This document shows positions 1 through 12,014 of a DNA stretch of 64,000 nt, one piece after another (position 1 is the stretch's first letter; the number at the start of each line of letters is the position of its first letter). Origin of the DNA: Lonicera japonica (taxonomy: Eukaryota > Streptophyta > Magnoliopsida > Dipsacales > Caprifoliaceae). Where the stretch lies: positions 32,047,248 to 32,111,247 of the forward strand of contig CM038467.1 in NCBI GenBank assembly GCA_021464415.1, written 5' to 3'. Position numbers and translations under genes: made by a program. Under the pieces are notes generated by a model, which saw only the letters and a program-made list of their open reading frames with translations, made no database searches and had not been told where the DNA came from.

Positions 1-152
1 TCTACCAATCAATTGTCAAGAATATAACTTATTTTCTACATTGAGATTTGGAGATTTGGTATATTGATTATGTCCCAAATAGAAAATGAGATTATCAGTT
101 TGAGACATTCCGAAAGGAAAGCGGGACTATCAACTTGAGATTCTTTCCTCCT
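1..152. mobile_element. Degenerate Stowaway-like MITE remnant (ZMAT2 intron)
   Basis: The stretch reads like one end of a Stowaway-type element: a GGAAAGCGGGACTATC segment followed by a decayed ATTCTTTCCTCC terminus near 140-152. A related copy lies at 19735-19930; both share a block containing TTGATTATGTCCCAAA. The other end is outside the window. It lies in the last visible intron of the ZMAT2-like gene. Confidence 0.4.
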
Positions 153-359
153 TACATACCAAACAAGAGATATTGCATCCCTCCTATTCTCGATTCTTAT
201 TTTCTTCCTACCAATCAGAATGAGAGGGAAAAGGGAACTTTTTCCTTTGAGAACTGAAAGTTGGTCCTTCCATGTTTTCCTTCCTTTCATCTTTCATTCC
301 TTTCCGTCAAACGAAGCATTAAGGTTCATTAACTCAGACATCAGTTATCTTATTCATAC

Positions 360-3300
360 CTTGTTCAGTAAAACTTCCAGTATCTTTCCGCTTCTTGAGA
401 ACATCAAATCGCTGCTGAACCTGTGCACCATACAAGTAAAATTTAACACATACAATAAGGCATGTAGTTCTTCCAAAACAAATATAAATACTTCTAAATG
501 CGTACCTGCTCAAGAGAAGCCCGCTCTACGCGCATAGACATACCCAAAGCTCTTTGATCTATGAAACAGAGCCACAATAACCATAACTAGAGTGATATAA
601 ATTTATATATTTATTTTGAGACTCAATTAATGAGAATTGATCAAGATATTTGTATGTGTGGAGGACTACATACGTTTTTTTCCATTGATGTGGTCCAAAT
701 AATTTGCAGAATCCTTTACCACACACTCACAAACTGAGCAGAAGTATCCAGCCTGCCAAAGAACATAGACGTTCGGGTCATATGCCAAAAGCATAAAGAA
801 AAAATTATACACAATCACCACCATTCGGAAAACATTAAACATACATTCAAGGCAGCTTATTTAGTTCTACACTACCAGTGAACCTGTTTGATCCACAGGA
901 AAAACTATATTACAGTCATTAAAATCATTTAGAGTCTTCAATAGAAATTTTTTTAAGTAAAAGTTAAATGATAATTAAGGGCAATTAGAAGTGGGATTGG
1001 ATGGAGATAGATTGACATAAAATCGTATAAAATGCTTCACACATGTATAATAAAGATAAATGAATGCCCCCTCAAGGAGGACTGGCGAGATAATCACTGA
1101 TAGTCATGCTCGGAGAGAATAAAAAATAGCATCCATCAAAATAGCATAGAAAGATTGCAAAGAGGGGCACAAAAAGGTGCTAGAGCATCAAGCCAACCCT
1201 AGTAATTGGGGCCATGTTACAGAACCCATAGGGAAAGCATTCCAATATTATTTGGCATCGCTCTAATACCTCATGGAACTACCCATGATTTAAAAGAAAA
1301 TTTATTTTAAAGAAGTCTGGCTGAAAATTATATAATCTTATAAAAGGGTTTGGTGATATGTTATAATCAACACTAGACATAGATAAGAGCAAAGAGTCAA
1401 GACAAACGTGGATATATATGCGCACAAGTACATAGTTACTAAGATTGATAGGTTATTGCACACAAATTTCTAGCATGTCTATAACATGCCTTTTTATGCA
1501 TCGTATCGGTGACACATAATACTATTTCAATGTACAAATTATTTAGGATTCAACTCTAACAGGACAAGGTGCGATTAAAAATAAGTACACAACAATTGCA
1601 GAAAAAAAAATGGTGTACATTTTATCAATATAGAAGACCCCAATCCCTCATACAATTTCCATTTTCTATTGGAAAATAAATACTGTTGAGATAGAGAAAA
1701 AGAAGAGAAAATGTGTAATCCCCCATGCCTCTTATTTATTTTTGTTTAAGCTTGTAGATCTTCAATTTTACTTATACTCTTGGTTTATGTCTGTTAACTT
1801 TAGGTTATTCCTTTAAAAATAATAATAATATACAAATTTTAAATTGTACACTATCCATGTAACACATTTCAATCACAGCATTAGTGAAATATTACACACT
1901 TACTCAACTACTTCAAAGGATGAGAATACGCACACATGTATATAGCGTAGTTAGAGGATACCTGCTGGCTTAGGGGTGCTATTGGAGTAACAACCTGTCA
2001 AAAAACAAATATATGAACATATAAGTTTTAGTAGAGTGAAGAATGAAACTATATAAACCATCTTAAAAGCCTGGATACAAATATGTTAAAATATTGCATG
2101 CCCAAAGATGTTTACATTTTAACTTCAGTATACAAAGATCAAGCAGGGTTAAGTCTTGCAGCAACCAGAAAAAAAGAGAGATATTATACATAAATTATTA
2201 AAAATTCACAATCATGGAAGGAATTTCAAAATCCATGCCCAGGCATCAGAAAACATGTATTCAAACCAAACTAATAACCTTAACAGACCTGACCACAAAT
2301 CATGCAGATACAGGCTCATTATACTTGTGCATGATAAATGAGTATTAGTTTGGTTGTTTCTCAAAAAATAAATTACAAATTCTTATCGTGATTTGTGTGC
2401 ATAACAATTTAAGATGGAGCAAAGTTCCAGTACCAATGTGTAGCAGCAGCACAAATACATCATAGATCATACTTCATTTTTTAATTTACAATGAAAGAAC
2501 AATAGTTACTTTTATATACTAGTGCAATGACCAAATTCTATTATGCTATGAAGCATAGACTCAACACGCGACACGCAATTTTTCCAAAATGTAGGACACG
2601 TTCTTAATTAATTAATTAATTATATATGCAATAAACATTGTAAATATTTAAGAATTCAATAAAATGACACTAGATTGCATTAATAACCCAAATACTCAAA
2701 ACATGATCACTAAATTGTTCCATAATTAAAGCATCAAAAAGCATACATAGACTAAATTGTTCCATAGAATGATAGAAAACAAAAGGAGAATATAAAAAGC
2801 GGCTTAGTTGCCTCATCCTCAGTTGATGTTGCAATGAAGAAACACTAGGAGTGGTAGCCATCTAAATCAATTATCAAGTATTAGAGACTATAATTAAATT
2901 CAAGTGTCGGAAAGAGTATCAGAGAGTCAAAGAGTGTCGGAGTGTCCGACAAGTGTCGGGCCCAACACGTGGCCTCCAAGAGAGTGTCCGTGCTTCATAG
3001 CTATTATGTGAAAAAAGGCTTATAACATTGATAAACACTCAAATCATAACTCAATCATATCTTTAAGGTCCATTGGGTCAGCTACTAAAATCTCCTTGCA
3101 TTGAATACGATTTTTGTTGGTTTTTTAAAAAATATAAATGTACCTCTTTAGTATATAATTTTATAAAAAAAATAATAAATAAATAAATTAAAGGGCACTT
3201 ATTATATAAGCCAAGCTCTAGGTGCCCTCCTGCCTTCTCTCTAGCAAAGAATTACACAATCTCAACATGCAATCCACAGGCTGATACATATTAAGTTACT

Positions 3301-5742
3301 ATCCAATTTATTTTCTTAATGCAAAGTATAAACGCATCAACATCCATATTGACCATTCACCAATGGCTACACAGAAATAATAAAGAAATGGCTAACCTGA
3401 GTCTTCCCCAACCGAGATTCAAGGTCTACTTCATAATCTCTGTGCTTCAGGGGTTTCCTCTGCACTGGAGGTCCTTTGGCTGCAAAATTAATAAATAAAT
3501 GTCAAAACACCAATATACGAACTTCTGTTTAAAAGAAAACAAATTTTCATCAAAGAAAATTTAGGGGAAAAAAATAAGTAGTACAAATGGTGGACCAGAG
3601 GTTGACCAATAGCAAGAGGAGCAAGCAAGAAGAAAATAATAAGCAACAATTCAAGGTAATATAAGCCATCATGAAGCCATAAAACAAAGACAAAAAACTG
3701 AATCCCAAAAACATACTTCCTTCTGCCCCAACCTCTTCCCTAAATCCAACATTATGTCACACTTTCTGCATATACCATCCCACAGCCCACAGAATATTCT
3801 ACTATCAATTTTTATTTTATTTTCATAAGAAACGGGATTATATTAATAAATGAAAAAGGTACAAACTAAGAGGGGGCAAGGAGTCCACCATCAAATTCTA
3901 CTCTCGAAATAATTCACGCAACTCCCTTTATCAACTGTTCACAAAGAAAGATAGTCCCATACTTCAGATTCAGAACACATGAAGCACAACAAGCCGCAAG
4001 AAACATTACTTTCTCCGCAGAAATTTTGTTTTTTTCCAATTGCCCTGAAGACACCAATCAATGCACACAAAATCAAACCACGACAATGGGACTGCCCCTA
4101 TCACTTCAAATTCCTTAAACAATCTTGCCCAGATATTACGAGGAAGCTGGCAATGCACTAAAAGGTGATCATTAAACTCATCATCATTCTTGCAAAGGAT
4201 GCACCAAGATGGACAAATCGAGAGGAAAGGTCTCCTTCTTTGAAGCAAGTCACAAGAATTCACTCTTTTCCACACAGCCAAGTAGCCAACCATGCAAATA
4301 TTTTCACTTTTGTGGGGATTCCCACTTTCCAAATCAGTTTATGAGGCACAAAAGAATTTTCACCCAGATAATCAATGAACAATTCAAAGAATGATTTGCT
4401 ATAAAAGAATACCGATTTGTCCCCGACCCATACCCTCCTATCGGAAATGTTGTTAGATATAGGACCATCACTAACTAAAGCCATTAGGTTAGAAAAATCC
4501 TCTACTTCCATATTAATAAAGAGTCTTCGGCAAGACAAGTTCCATGAAAGTCCGTAAGATGAATTCCATGAGATCAAGGGGTTGGCCATGAGATCAGAGC
4601 ATGTATTCATAATTCCATTCCTTCCCAAAGGGGCATCTTACTTCTCTCTAATTTCTTCTATTATTCCTTCAATGATTCGTCATCATTGAATATACTAATA
4701 GACGATTTTTTGACCAATGGAGACACTACGCTTTCTATGCCAAGAAAAAAGACTTCAAGGAATTATGATTGCCAAGGCATCTCGAGAAACTACAAGTTAA
4801 AGCAAGATAACACGTGCAAAAGGCTCATAGTTTGCTACTTAGAGCGTAGGAAAATTCAGATTTTCATTACATAATGTGTGGGGTTTTTTTTTCCAAAAAA
4901 ATAAAAATAAAAAGGTGCATATACAGCCTTATTTGTGTTAAAACTCATATGCAAGTAGGAATCTTTTTCTAATTAAAGGGTAAGAACTCAGAACATGCCC
5001 ATATTGGCTAGAAAGAACCTGCAAACTGATTAAGAGAAAGTAAAAAACAAGCAATAAAACGATGACACTGAGAGACTTACATTTTGATTTAGACCGCCCA
5101 TCCAACTCCTACATTACAAAAAAATTGACATATTAATAATCAAACAATGAACATGTTTTATTGAAGAAAACAAAAATTACATGCGAACTGAGATCATATA
5201 TGAGATAATTTAGTGGCAAAGAACCTTTTGCTCACGCTCTCGAGCACGTTCCAAATACTCTTCTCGATCAAATTTCCTTCTGAATGTATTATCAATTCCA
5301 GCACCCTGCATATTTAGTTCATCAGAGGAAACATCTTAACATCAATATTATTTCTAAAAGCAATATCTTAAAGGAAATGCTAGACTTGCTTAATGTTTGT
5401 ACAAAGTTTTCCGTACAAAATGATGCTGCACGTTTAAAGACTTGTCTTTCTTTTAATCTGATTGTTGCAATAACTGTTTGTACGGAAATTGAATAAATCT
5501 AGCAATACTCTATCTTAAATCATCTTAACTCGTATATATCTACTACTTTGTAACCCGTGCCAAACATATCGTCAACTATTCAAAAAACATTTTTAATCTA
5601 AGCCACACAATTTTTTACCTTACACATTTTCAAGATTCAAAAACCATGTTCCTTATTATATAGATATATGTGTGTATATATATGACAGCTCAGATACAGA
5701 AAAGAGAGACAGAGAGCTTACGTTGTTGCTGGGCTGCGCCAT
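360..5742 (-). CDS. ZMAT2: ZMAT2/Snu23-like matrin-type zinc finger protein (3' partial)
   Basis: The family is a component of the spliceosomal U4/U6.U5 tri-snRNP (yeast Snu23) and acts in the nucleus in pre-mRNA splicing. Visible coding exons on the minus strand are 5742-5722, 5305-5225, 5108-5081, 3479-3397, 1994-1962, 752-674, 558-506 and 420-360. All have GT-AG borders and phases that join in frame, giving 146 residues. The start lies in an ATGGCGCAGCCC context and exon 1 encodes only MAQPSNN. Conserved blocks include [35 protein letters not shown] and [14 protein letters not shown]. The matrin/U1-type zinc finger uses Cys87, Cys90, His103 and His109. A GT donor follows position 360, so the acidic/lysine-rich C-terminus (plant homologues are about 200 aa) lies beyond the left edge. 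Introns carry a hAT MITE and a LINE fragment, yet the exons are undamaged, so the gene is probably functional. Confidence 0.93.
2546..3000. mobile_element. hAT-type MITE with 8-bp TSD in ZMAT2 intron
   Basis: A 455-bp non-coding element begins CTATGAAGCA and ends TGCTTCATAG, a 10-bp perfect inverted terminus extending imperfectly to about 19 bp. It is flanked by a perfect 8-bp direct repeat CTATTATG at 2538-2545 and 3001-3008, as expected for hAT insertion. The interior near 2890-2990 is rich in repeated GTGTCGGA-like motifs. It sits in the intron between exons 4 and 5 of the ZMAT2-like gene. Confidence 0.8.
3806..4640 (-). mobile_element. 5'-truncated LINE fragment (zf-RVT region) in ZMAT2 intron
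   Basis: Minus-strand translation gives the C-terminal part of a plant L1-type LINE ORF2. [19 protein letters not shown] and [19 protein letters not shown] are followed, after a one-base frameshift near 4260-4330, by a CxxC...HxxxxC zinc-binding (zf-RVT) segment with [18 protein letters not shown]. Toward 3806-3850 the minus strand becomes a 3'-UTR-like A/T-rich tail. No reverse transcriptase core remains and the frame is broken, so it is dead. It lies in the same orientation as the host gene, in the intron between exons 3 and 4. I could not define a target-site duplication. Confidence 0.75.
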
Positions 5743-6117
5743 GGATTAAACCTAATTATTACTCTGTGAATTGAACAATGTTTGAGGATTTTAACACAAT
5801 AATATGTAACCAAACTACAGGAAAGTGAATTGCATAATCGAATGTACACAGTGCAGAAAAAAACTCCAATCAGGAAGAAAATTTTCACAAACTCAACTCA
5901 ACTATATCTTCAACCCTAACATTGACAGACAGAGAAAGAAAAGTCAAGAATGGGAAAGTTAAGGGAGATTAGAGTATCGAAAAGGGGGATAAACAAACCC
6001 TAAAAACTATTTAGTTGCTGATTGAATCCGTAGAAGAACCAGGGAAAAGAACAGGATTCGAACCTATTAGTTATTGAAAAACGCTTAATATTGCAGTAAG
6101 TTGGGCCGAAAATGAAT

Positions 6118-6189
6118 GGGTGTTTGGTCTAGTGGTATGATTCTCGCTTCGGGTGCGAGAGGTCGCGAGTTCGATTCTCGCAACACCCC
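6118..6189 (+). tRNA. trnP-CGG: tRNA-Pro (anticodon CGG)
   Basis: The 72-nt sequence folds as a cloverleaf. The acceptor stem GGGTGTT pairs with AACACCC, with discriminator C. The anticodon arm CTCGC-TTCGGGT-GCGAG places CGG at positions 34-36. The T arm is GCGAG-TTCGATT-CTCGC. The D arm holds an A box (TGGTCTAGTGG), and the T arm holds a B box (GTTCGATTC). CCA is not encoded, as expected for a nuclear gene, and a TTTT pol III terminator follows about 10 nt downstream. It resembles plant tRNA-Pro(TGG) with a one-base anticodon difference. It lies 375 bp from, and divergent to, the ZMAT2-like start codon. Confidence 0.97.
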
Positions 6190-6199
6190 CTTCATCTGT

Positions 6200-6957
6200 T
6201 TTCCTGCTTCTTAAGCAATTTCTATGTTGAAAAAGTTTTAAAAAATAGTCAAAATGGATCTTATTTTATAAATCTCGACATGTATGTTTTAAATATATAT
6301 TTTTTATTTAATTTTAATTTTTGAATTTAAAGTTATGGTGTTTTAAAAGTTTTTTTAGAGAGAGAAAGTAAAGTGAAATAAATTTTAGGAAGCGTAAAAG
6401 TAGAGTTGATTTTGAGTTGAATTTTTAAAATTTGAGAAAAAAAACAAAAATAAAGAGATACCAAACATGGGCTTACTGCTTTAATTTTTTCGGTAAAGTT
6501 TTTTTAAAAAGGAGATGAAATTTCACTATATTTTTTCTTTTTCCACTGTCTCATAAAATTAGATATTAATATCTTCTATTCCGCTTATTTTCTACAAAAA
6601 AAAACCTTACAAAAAATAAAGTATATTTAGCATTGTTCATTATTTCAAAATATATTGCATCATTCCATATGCACGTCCCCATATTTTGATGTGTATTTGG
6701 ATTTGTGGAACTATTGACATAAAATGTGCGTTTGATGCGTCGGATAAAAATATCAAATTAGATTATTTAATCTCATTCGAATAAGATAAAATAATACTAC
6801 CTCTTACATGGTATTGTTAATCCCCCTCTCGACGGAGATAAGAGGATATTGTAGGATAAATAATATAATCTTATCCAACACCAAACACATGATAAGATAA
6901 AATTATCATATCACGTCCTAACATGGTTAAGTGTACAAAGATTGTTTAGCATGTATA
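6200..6957. repeat. Spacer with truncated copy of a GTGTTTGGTT-type MITE
   Basis: No gene is seen. Positions 6225-6475 match the interior and one end of the MITE found complete at 7079-7412 and 39595-39943, including the shared motif TTATGGTGTTTTAAAA and an ending like ACCAAACATGGG. The remainder is AT-rich with no coding signal. Confidence 0.45.
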
Positions 6958-7078
6958 TCTATAATACAAATCAAGGATATTGATGTGACTAGTGTCCTAG
7001 GTGGAAAATAATTTTTTTTTTCATTTATACAACATATTTTTATTTTATTTATTATCTCTCTAACAATATAATTATTAA

Positions 7079-7412
7079 TGTGGTGTTTGGTTGAAATTTT
7101 AAAATCAAATTTTTAAAATTTACTTCACACTTCCCAAAATTTACTTCACTTTACTTTCTTTCTGATAAAATTTTTAAAACACCATAACTTTAAATTCAAA
7201 AATCGGAATTGGATAAAAAAAATATATTTGAAATCTACTTATTGAGATCTATAAAATAAGAACCATTGTGACTATTTTTTGAATTTTTTTTAATGAGTTT
7301 TTTGAATTGGTTGAAAAAAACTCCAACTAAAATTAAATTCACTTTTCAACTTAATTTCACACTTACTAAAAACTTATCTAAAAAATATGTTTTAAAATCT
7401 CAACCAAACAAG
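7079..7412. mobile_element. hAT-like MITE (GTGTTTGGTTGARATTTTAAAA termini)
   Basis: The left end GTGTTTGGTTGAAATTTTAA and the right end, read on the other strand as TGTTTGGTTGAGATTTTAAA, form about 20 bp of terminal inverted repeat around a non-coding AT-rich body. Related copies are at 6225-6475 (partial) and 39595-39943. The target-site duplication is not clear. Confidence 0.6.
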
Positions 7413-8354
7413 TACAAAATCTCTTTAAATGTCTAGAACAAATTTTATGAAAGTCCATTGTAAAATAAGTTTTTATTTGATAAATACAAAAGTCATAAAT
7501 ACAATTCAAGTTTTTCAATTTTTTGGCTTAATTAAGAGCTACTTCATCTTCTTTCTTTCTTTCTTTCTTTATTTTATGCTTTAAACTCAAGTTCAAAAAC
7601 TCTTACGATTACCGAAGATAAAATAAGTTTTTATTTGATAAATACAAAATTCATAATTTATGCTGTGCAAGCTCAAATTCATGAATTAACAGTTTACAAT
7701 ATGTTCCTTACAACATTGTCTTAATCAATTTTTGTTTTAATGTTGTAAATTTTTATTTCAATTAATTTTGTTAAGTTATATTTTTTGAGTGAGAAAATGA
7801 ATAAAAAAGAATGAGGTTAATCCCTACATATTTCGTGCCATAGGTAGGTAATCTTTTTTTTTTCCAATCATTTTTTTTATCAAACTAATCTTAAGGTGTG
7901 AACATCATATAGCTAGACATGTTAATATGTCAATTTGGATTATATTTGTGTGGTGCATTACCGAGATTTAGGTGTTATCGTTTTTGATTTAGATAAGTGA
8001 CTTTTTTCTTTAGTGTAAAAATAATATTCAATCTACTTTATTCAAGATTTTTGAATTGTTTGGTATCTGGCCCACTTCACTTTCATAATTAGTATTCGGC
8101 CCAAAGTTATGGATAATTGATATTCCATATTTTAAAATTATTTTTATTCTTTTTGTGATTTTCTATGTTTTCTAAATGACTCCTAAAAATTAGCCCAACA
8201 TAAATTAACTAAGATAATTATTATAGATTTTACATTTTGAAATTCAAATTAAAAAATCATTTCAAATTAAAATCGACTTCAAGTCAAATTAAACATCGGC
8301 ATACATATTATTATTCAATATAAATTGTGTTTCAGAGCAAAGTCATAAATATAC

Positions 8355-8780
8355 ATAACCAAAGAATAAGCAATTTTTTAATGACACAATATTCCTACAT
8401 AAATGAACGGTAATAGTTAGATGAAATATAATCATTTTTGAATAAAGTCAAATAATTCATATTCTTACATACATAAACACATTTAAGAAACAGATTTATT
8501 ACGAATAATAAGTAATATGACTGTCATGAGATGTAAAATTATTGTATGCATAATATGTCAGTAAAATATAACCAAAGAATAAGCAATTTTTTAATGACAC
8601 AATATTCCTACATAAATGAACGGTAATAGTTAGATGAAATATAATCATTTTTGAATAAAGTCAAATAATTCATATTCTTACATACATAAACACATTTAAG
8701 AAACAGACTTATTACGAATAATCAGTAATATGACTGTCATGAGATGTAAAATTATTATATGCATAATATGTCAGTGAAAT
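8355..8780. repeat. 213-bp tandem duplication
   Basis: Copy 1 spans 8355-8567 and copy 2 spans 8568-8780, with no gap. I see about four substitutions, roughly 98% identity by eye. The unit is AT-rich and non-coding, beginning ATAACCAAAGAATAAGC. The near identity implies a recent duplication. Confidence 0.9.
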
Positions 8781-9417
8781 TAGTAATATAACTTAAAAGA
8801 GATGGCATAATGTGACTGTCAAATAATTTAGTAAAATTATTTTAATATAATAAAGACAACCAATGTACATGATGAAATTTTTTTCTTGATAGTATGATTA
8901 AGGAAATGTGTCAAAAGATATCATACACATAAATTATATGTGCTTATCATATAAAGATTGTAACGATTTTGGCCCGCAGTGGATTATATAAGTATTATGA
9001 CAAGCGTGATTTTGTTTCTATCTGCAATATGTTACGATTAATTCAGCCTTAACTTATGAAAATTTTGAACAAATTTTGATAATATTACCCTTTTCAAAAT
9101 TTAGAAGTATATCTATCAATTAAAATTAATTTATAATTGTATTAATTTAGATTCCTAATCAAAATTTACTTCCATTTTAATTTATTTCCTATTTTCTTTT
9201 AGGGTGCGTTTAGATTGCAGAATTAGATTTAGCCTTACAATTCATAAATTTAATATTCAAAAATTACATATTTGAAAATACAATAATTTAAAATTTTGTG
9301 TTTGCTTAACAAATACAAGGAAGTTGGTTTTTAAATCTAAATATTATATTGCTAAAATTTTTGTTTAGTTGACAAATAATCATAATATGACTCATTTTTT
9401 CACCTATGCTAAAAAGG

Positions 9418-9419
9418 AA

Positions 9420-9494
<75 letters not shown>
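9418..9494. repeat. (AAT)n microsatellite
   Basis: About 25 uninterrupted AAT/TAA units. Translation as poly-Asn in one frame is an artefact of the repeat. Confidence 0.97.
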
Positions 9495-10204
9495 CGTGCG
9501 ACTATAAGTGGTTCCATAATAATAATCGTGCGGCTACAAGTGATTCCAACAAATCCAGTGGTGTAAAATTTATCTAGGTCAATTTCATTTTTCTTTATTT
9601 TTTTACTATGACTTACAGCCCAACTCTCTCTTTCTCTAAAGTTCGAACATTTTTTTGATAGAATTCTCTTTCCTAATCTTCACCGATATCCCTTCTATCT
9701 TTCTCTCTTTCTAAAATTTTCTTCTCTTCACAACACTCTCCCCCTAATTGTTACCCTGCTCAATTTTTTTTCTTTACATTTTTCCTATTTACTTTGTTTT
9801 AGTGGTTGTTGACGCTATTTAATTGGATTATTTGTTTCTGTTGAAGATGGATTTATTGATCGAAGTTTATGGATTTTATGGGTGGAGTTACAGTGGGGTG
9901 GGGATCAAGAAGTGTGATGTGGTGGAGGTTGTAAATTTCTTGGGTTTTAATGGCTAGGTTTTTAGTTAAATTTTTTTTATGTCAGGTTAATGTGTGTTTG
10001 GATTTTGAATTCAAAGATCCTAATTACGATTCTAAAATTTTACTTGATTTTTTTAAAAAAAATAATTTTTAAAATTTGATTGTGCTACACACGGAGACAA
10101 GGAGAAAGAAAGGGGGAAAAAGGGGAGAATAAGAGAGAGATGTGAGATGACCAAGTATATTTGCGTGTAAATCAGGATACAAATTAATAATTTTATAATT
10201 AACA

Positions 10205-10312
10205 TGATTTTTTTTTGTTCAAGAGTTACCTCACGAGGTATCCGGGTTGGCTTTCGCACACCTGGATTAATCCCATCTCGCAGTGCGTGGCGGCAACTGG
10301 TTAAGCATTAAT
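10205..10312 (-). mobile_element. Au-like SINE remnant
   Basis: A T-rich run is followed on the plus strand by GAGGTATCCGGGTTGGCTTT and CACACCTGGATTAATCCC. This is the reverse complement of the conserved plant SINE 3' block also seen at 30307, 37541 and 58874. The tRNA-related 5' half is missing or decayed. Confidence 0.5.
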
Positions 10313-10839
10313 GTAATATTTATATTTTTCGATATCACTAAATTAATATAATTAAATTGTGCATCAAATATGCATTTTAAAATAAATTACATAATAAAGG
10401 TAATGATATTAGCCCTTCCCAAAAATATTCTAATAATTTAACATTATTTTTAATGATATTTTATATGAATTTTTTGGGACACTTTTTAGTTATTAAAGAT
10501 GATTTTAAAGTGTTAAAGTATTTTTTGTATAGTACTAATATCATTACCCAAATAAATAAGAATTGTTTCATCTGTCTAACTGAGTTTAAACATGTCAATT
10601 CCAAGTTAATCATGTTATCTATACTAACTCGACACGATCCGTTTATTAAACATGTTAGTTTGTTCCCAACTCGAATTTGACCAAACCATACTAACCCAAC
10701 ACCTTAATGTTAAAGGAAACTTAATTACCATTGTTACAATATATATATATATATATATATAGTAATGTATAATAGTAACTCATCTATTAATTATCATAAT
10801 TATTTTTAATAGTGCCGGAGGCACGGGCATACCCTAGTA

Positions 10840-12010
10840 ACATTACATGTTGAAGTAAAAATTGTGTGCTTTATATTACTCTTAACAAGTCGTTGCCATT
10901 TTATCAAGGTATTATAAGAATTCCAGACAGTAGTACTTATTTGTGAAATCCCGAGAAATGTAGTAGGATTATATTTACTATATCGACAAGAGTACCATGA
11001 TAAAGGTAAATTACGTCAAACACACTATAGTGAATTCGAGTTCAGGTTGAGTGAGAATTAAGTTAAAAGCTTTGCAATTTGATCTCATCACGTACTTTAA
11101 TTTCTTAATTTTTTTCAACTCACCTCACTAATAAACGAAATTCTAAAAGTACTTCCTTTTTATTTGCAAACAATCCAATTAATTAATCATGTTTATTCCA
11201 TTTTATCACAAATAACCAATGGCTTGATGAATTAAACTGTGCAGTTTGGATACACTCGAACTCAGATTTCTTGATATGAGAGGATCCTCCACAAATTCAT
11301 ATATATTTTCTCCTATAACTAAGGTGTTTGAGGGATTATATGATAGCTTAATCTGGATCATATATTCAATGTGGAATTTATGAAGAGACGTCAATTTTCT
11401 TCTAGGGATCAAGAGTAAATTTTCTTTTAAAATAAAATGGGCAAAATGTCACATATTACAATAATTTTTTTCAAAAAATAATAGTAAAAAAAAAAACCAC
11501 ATTTAAAAAATTAATGATTTGCCCGACTTCCAACACGCGTAGTCCCACCACTATATGGGATGACCTAAAGGTTTGTACCAGAATTTAATTAAAACTATAT
11601 ATTTGCACACACGTGATGCATGTGCAATGTGCGCACATATATTAATTTAAAGAAAAAAATTGAAAAAGTAGTAAGTAGCCCAATTAACGTATCTTGACAC
11701 CCTTACAAGTGCAAATGTTCAAATCATGTTGTTTATGCTTAAATGTCAAAATAAAAAATTCAAAAACCAAACACAGTTTCAAACCAACAAATTTCTTTCG
11801 AACTTTATATAATAGTAGATTATTCTTACAAAATATATCCAATTTTATATAAACCATACATTACTCGTGGCAAACATTTTTATTTTTATTAATACAAGTG
11901 ATCACTTTACTGTGCCTCTACTAACATTTAGTGTATGTGTATGATAAATAAGTCGACATTTCGAAAATAGTTTTTCGTCTTAAATTAAAAAGTTCCAGTC
12001 TGATTTTGAT
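10840..12010. other. AT-rich spacer, no gene recognised
   Basis: Only short open frames occur here, including a 68-codon minus-strand frame at 11206-11412 with no recognisable domain. No RNA gene or terminal-repeat structure was found. Confidence 0.5.
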
Positions 12011-12014
12011 GTAA

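Larger units (their letters stand above)
6958..10837 (+). mobile_element. Candidate non-autonomous Helitron
   Basis: The 3' end is convincing: a GTGCC-GGA-GGCAC hairpin at about 10812-10824 is followed by a short spacer and terminal CTAG (10834-10837), with a T after it. The proposed 5' end TCTATAATACAAATCAAGG at 6958 is preceded by A, fitting insertion between A and T, and resembles the 5' end of the element at 52212-53298. No Rep/helicase coding sequence is visible. The interval also contains a MITE, a 213-bp duplication, an AAT microsatellite and a SINE remnant. The 5' boundary is an inference. Confidence 0.42.

Noticed and set aside
8355..8780. CRISPR-like direct repeats
   Set aside because: It is a single tandem duplication in a eukaryotic genome with no spacer structure.
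9369..9566. Open frame with a long poly-Asn stretch
   Set aside because: It is a translation of the AAT microsatellite; there is no coding context.
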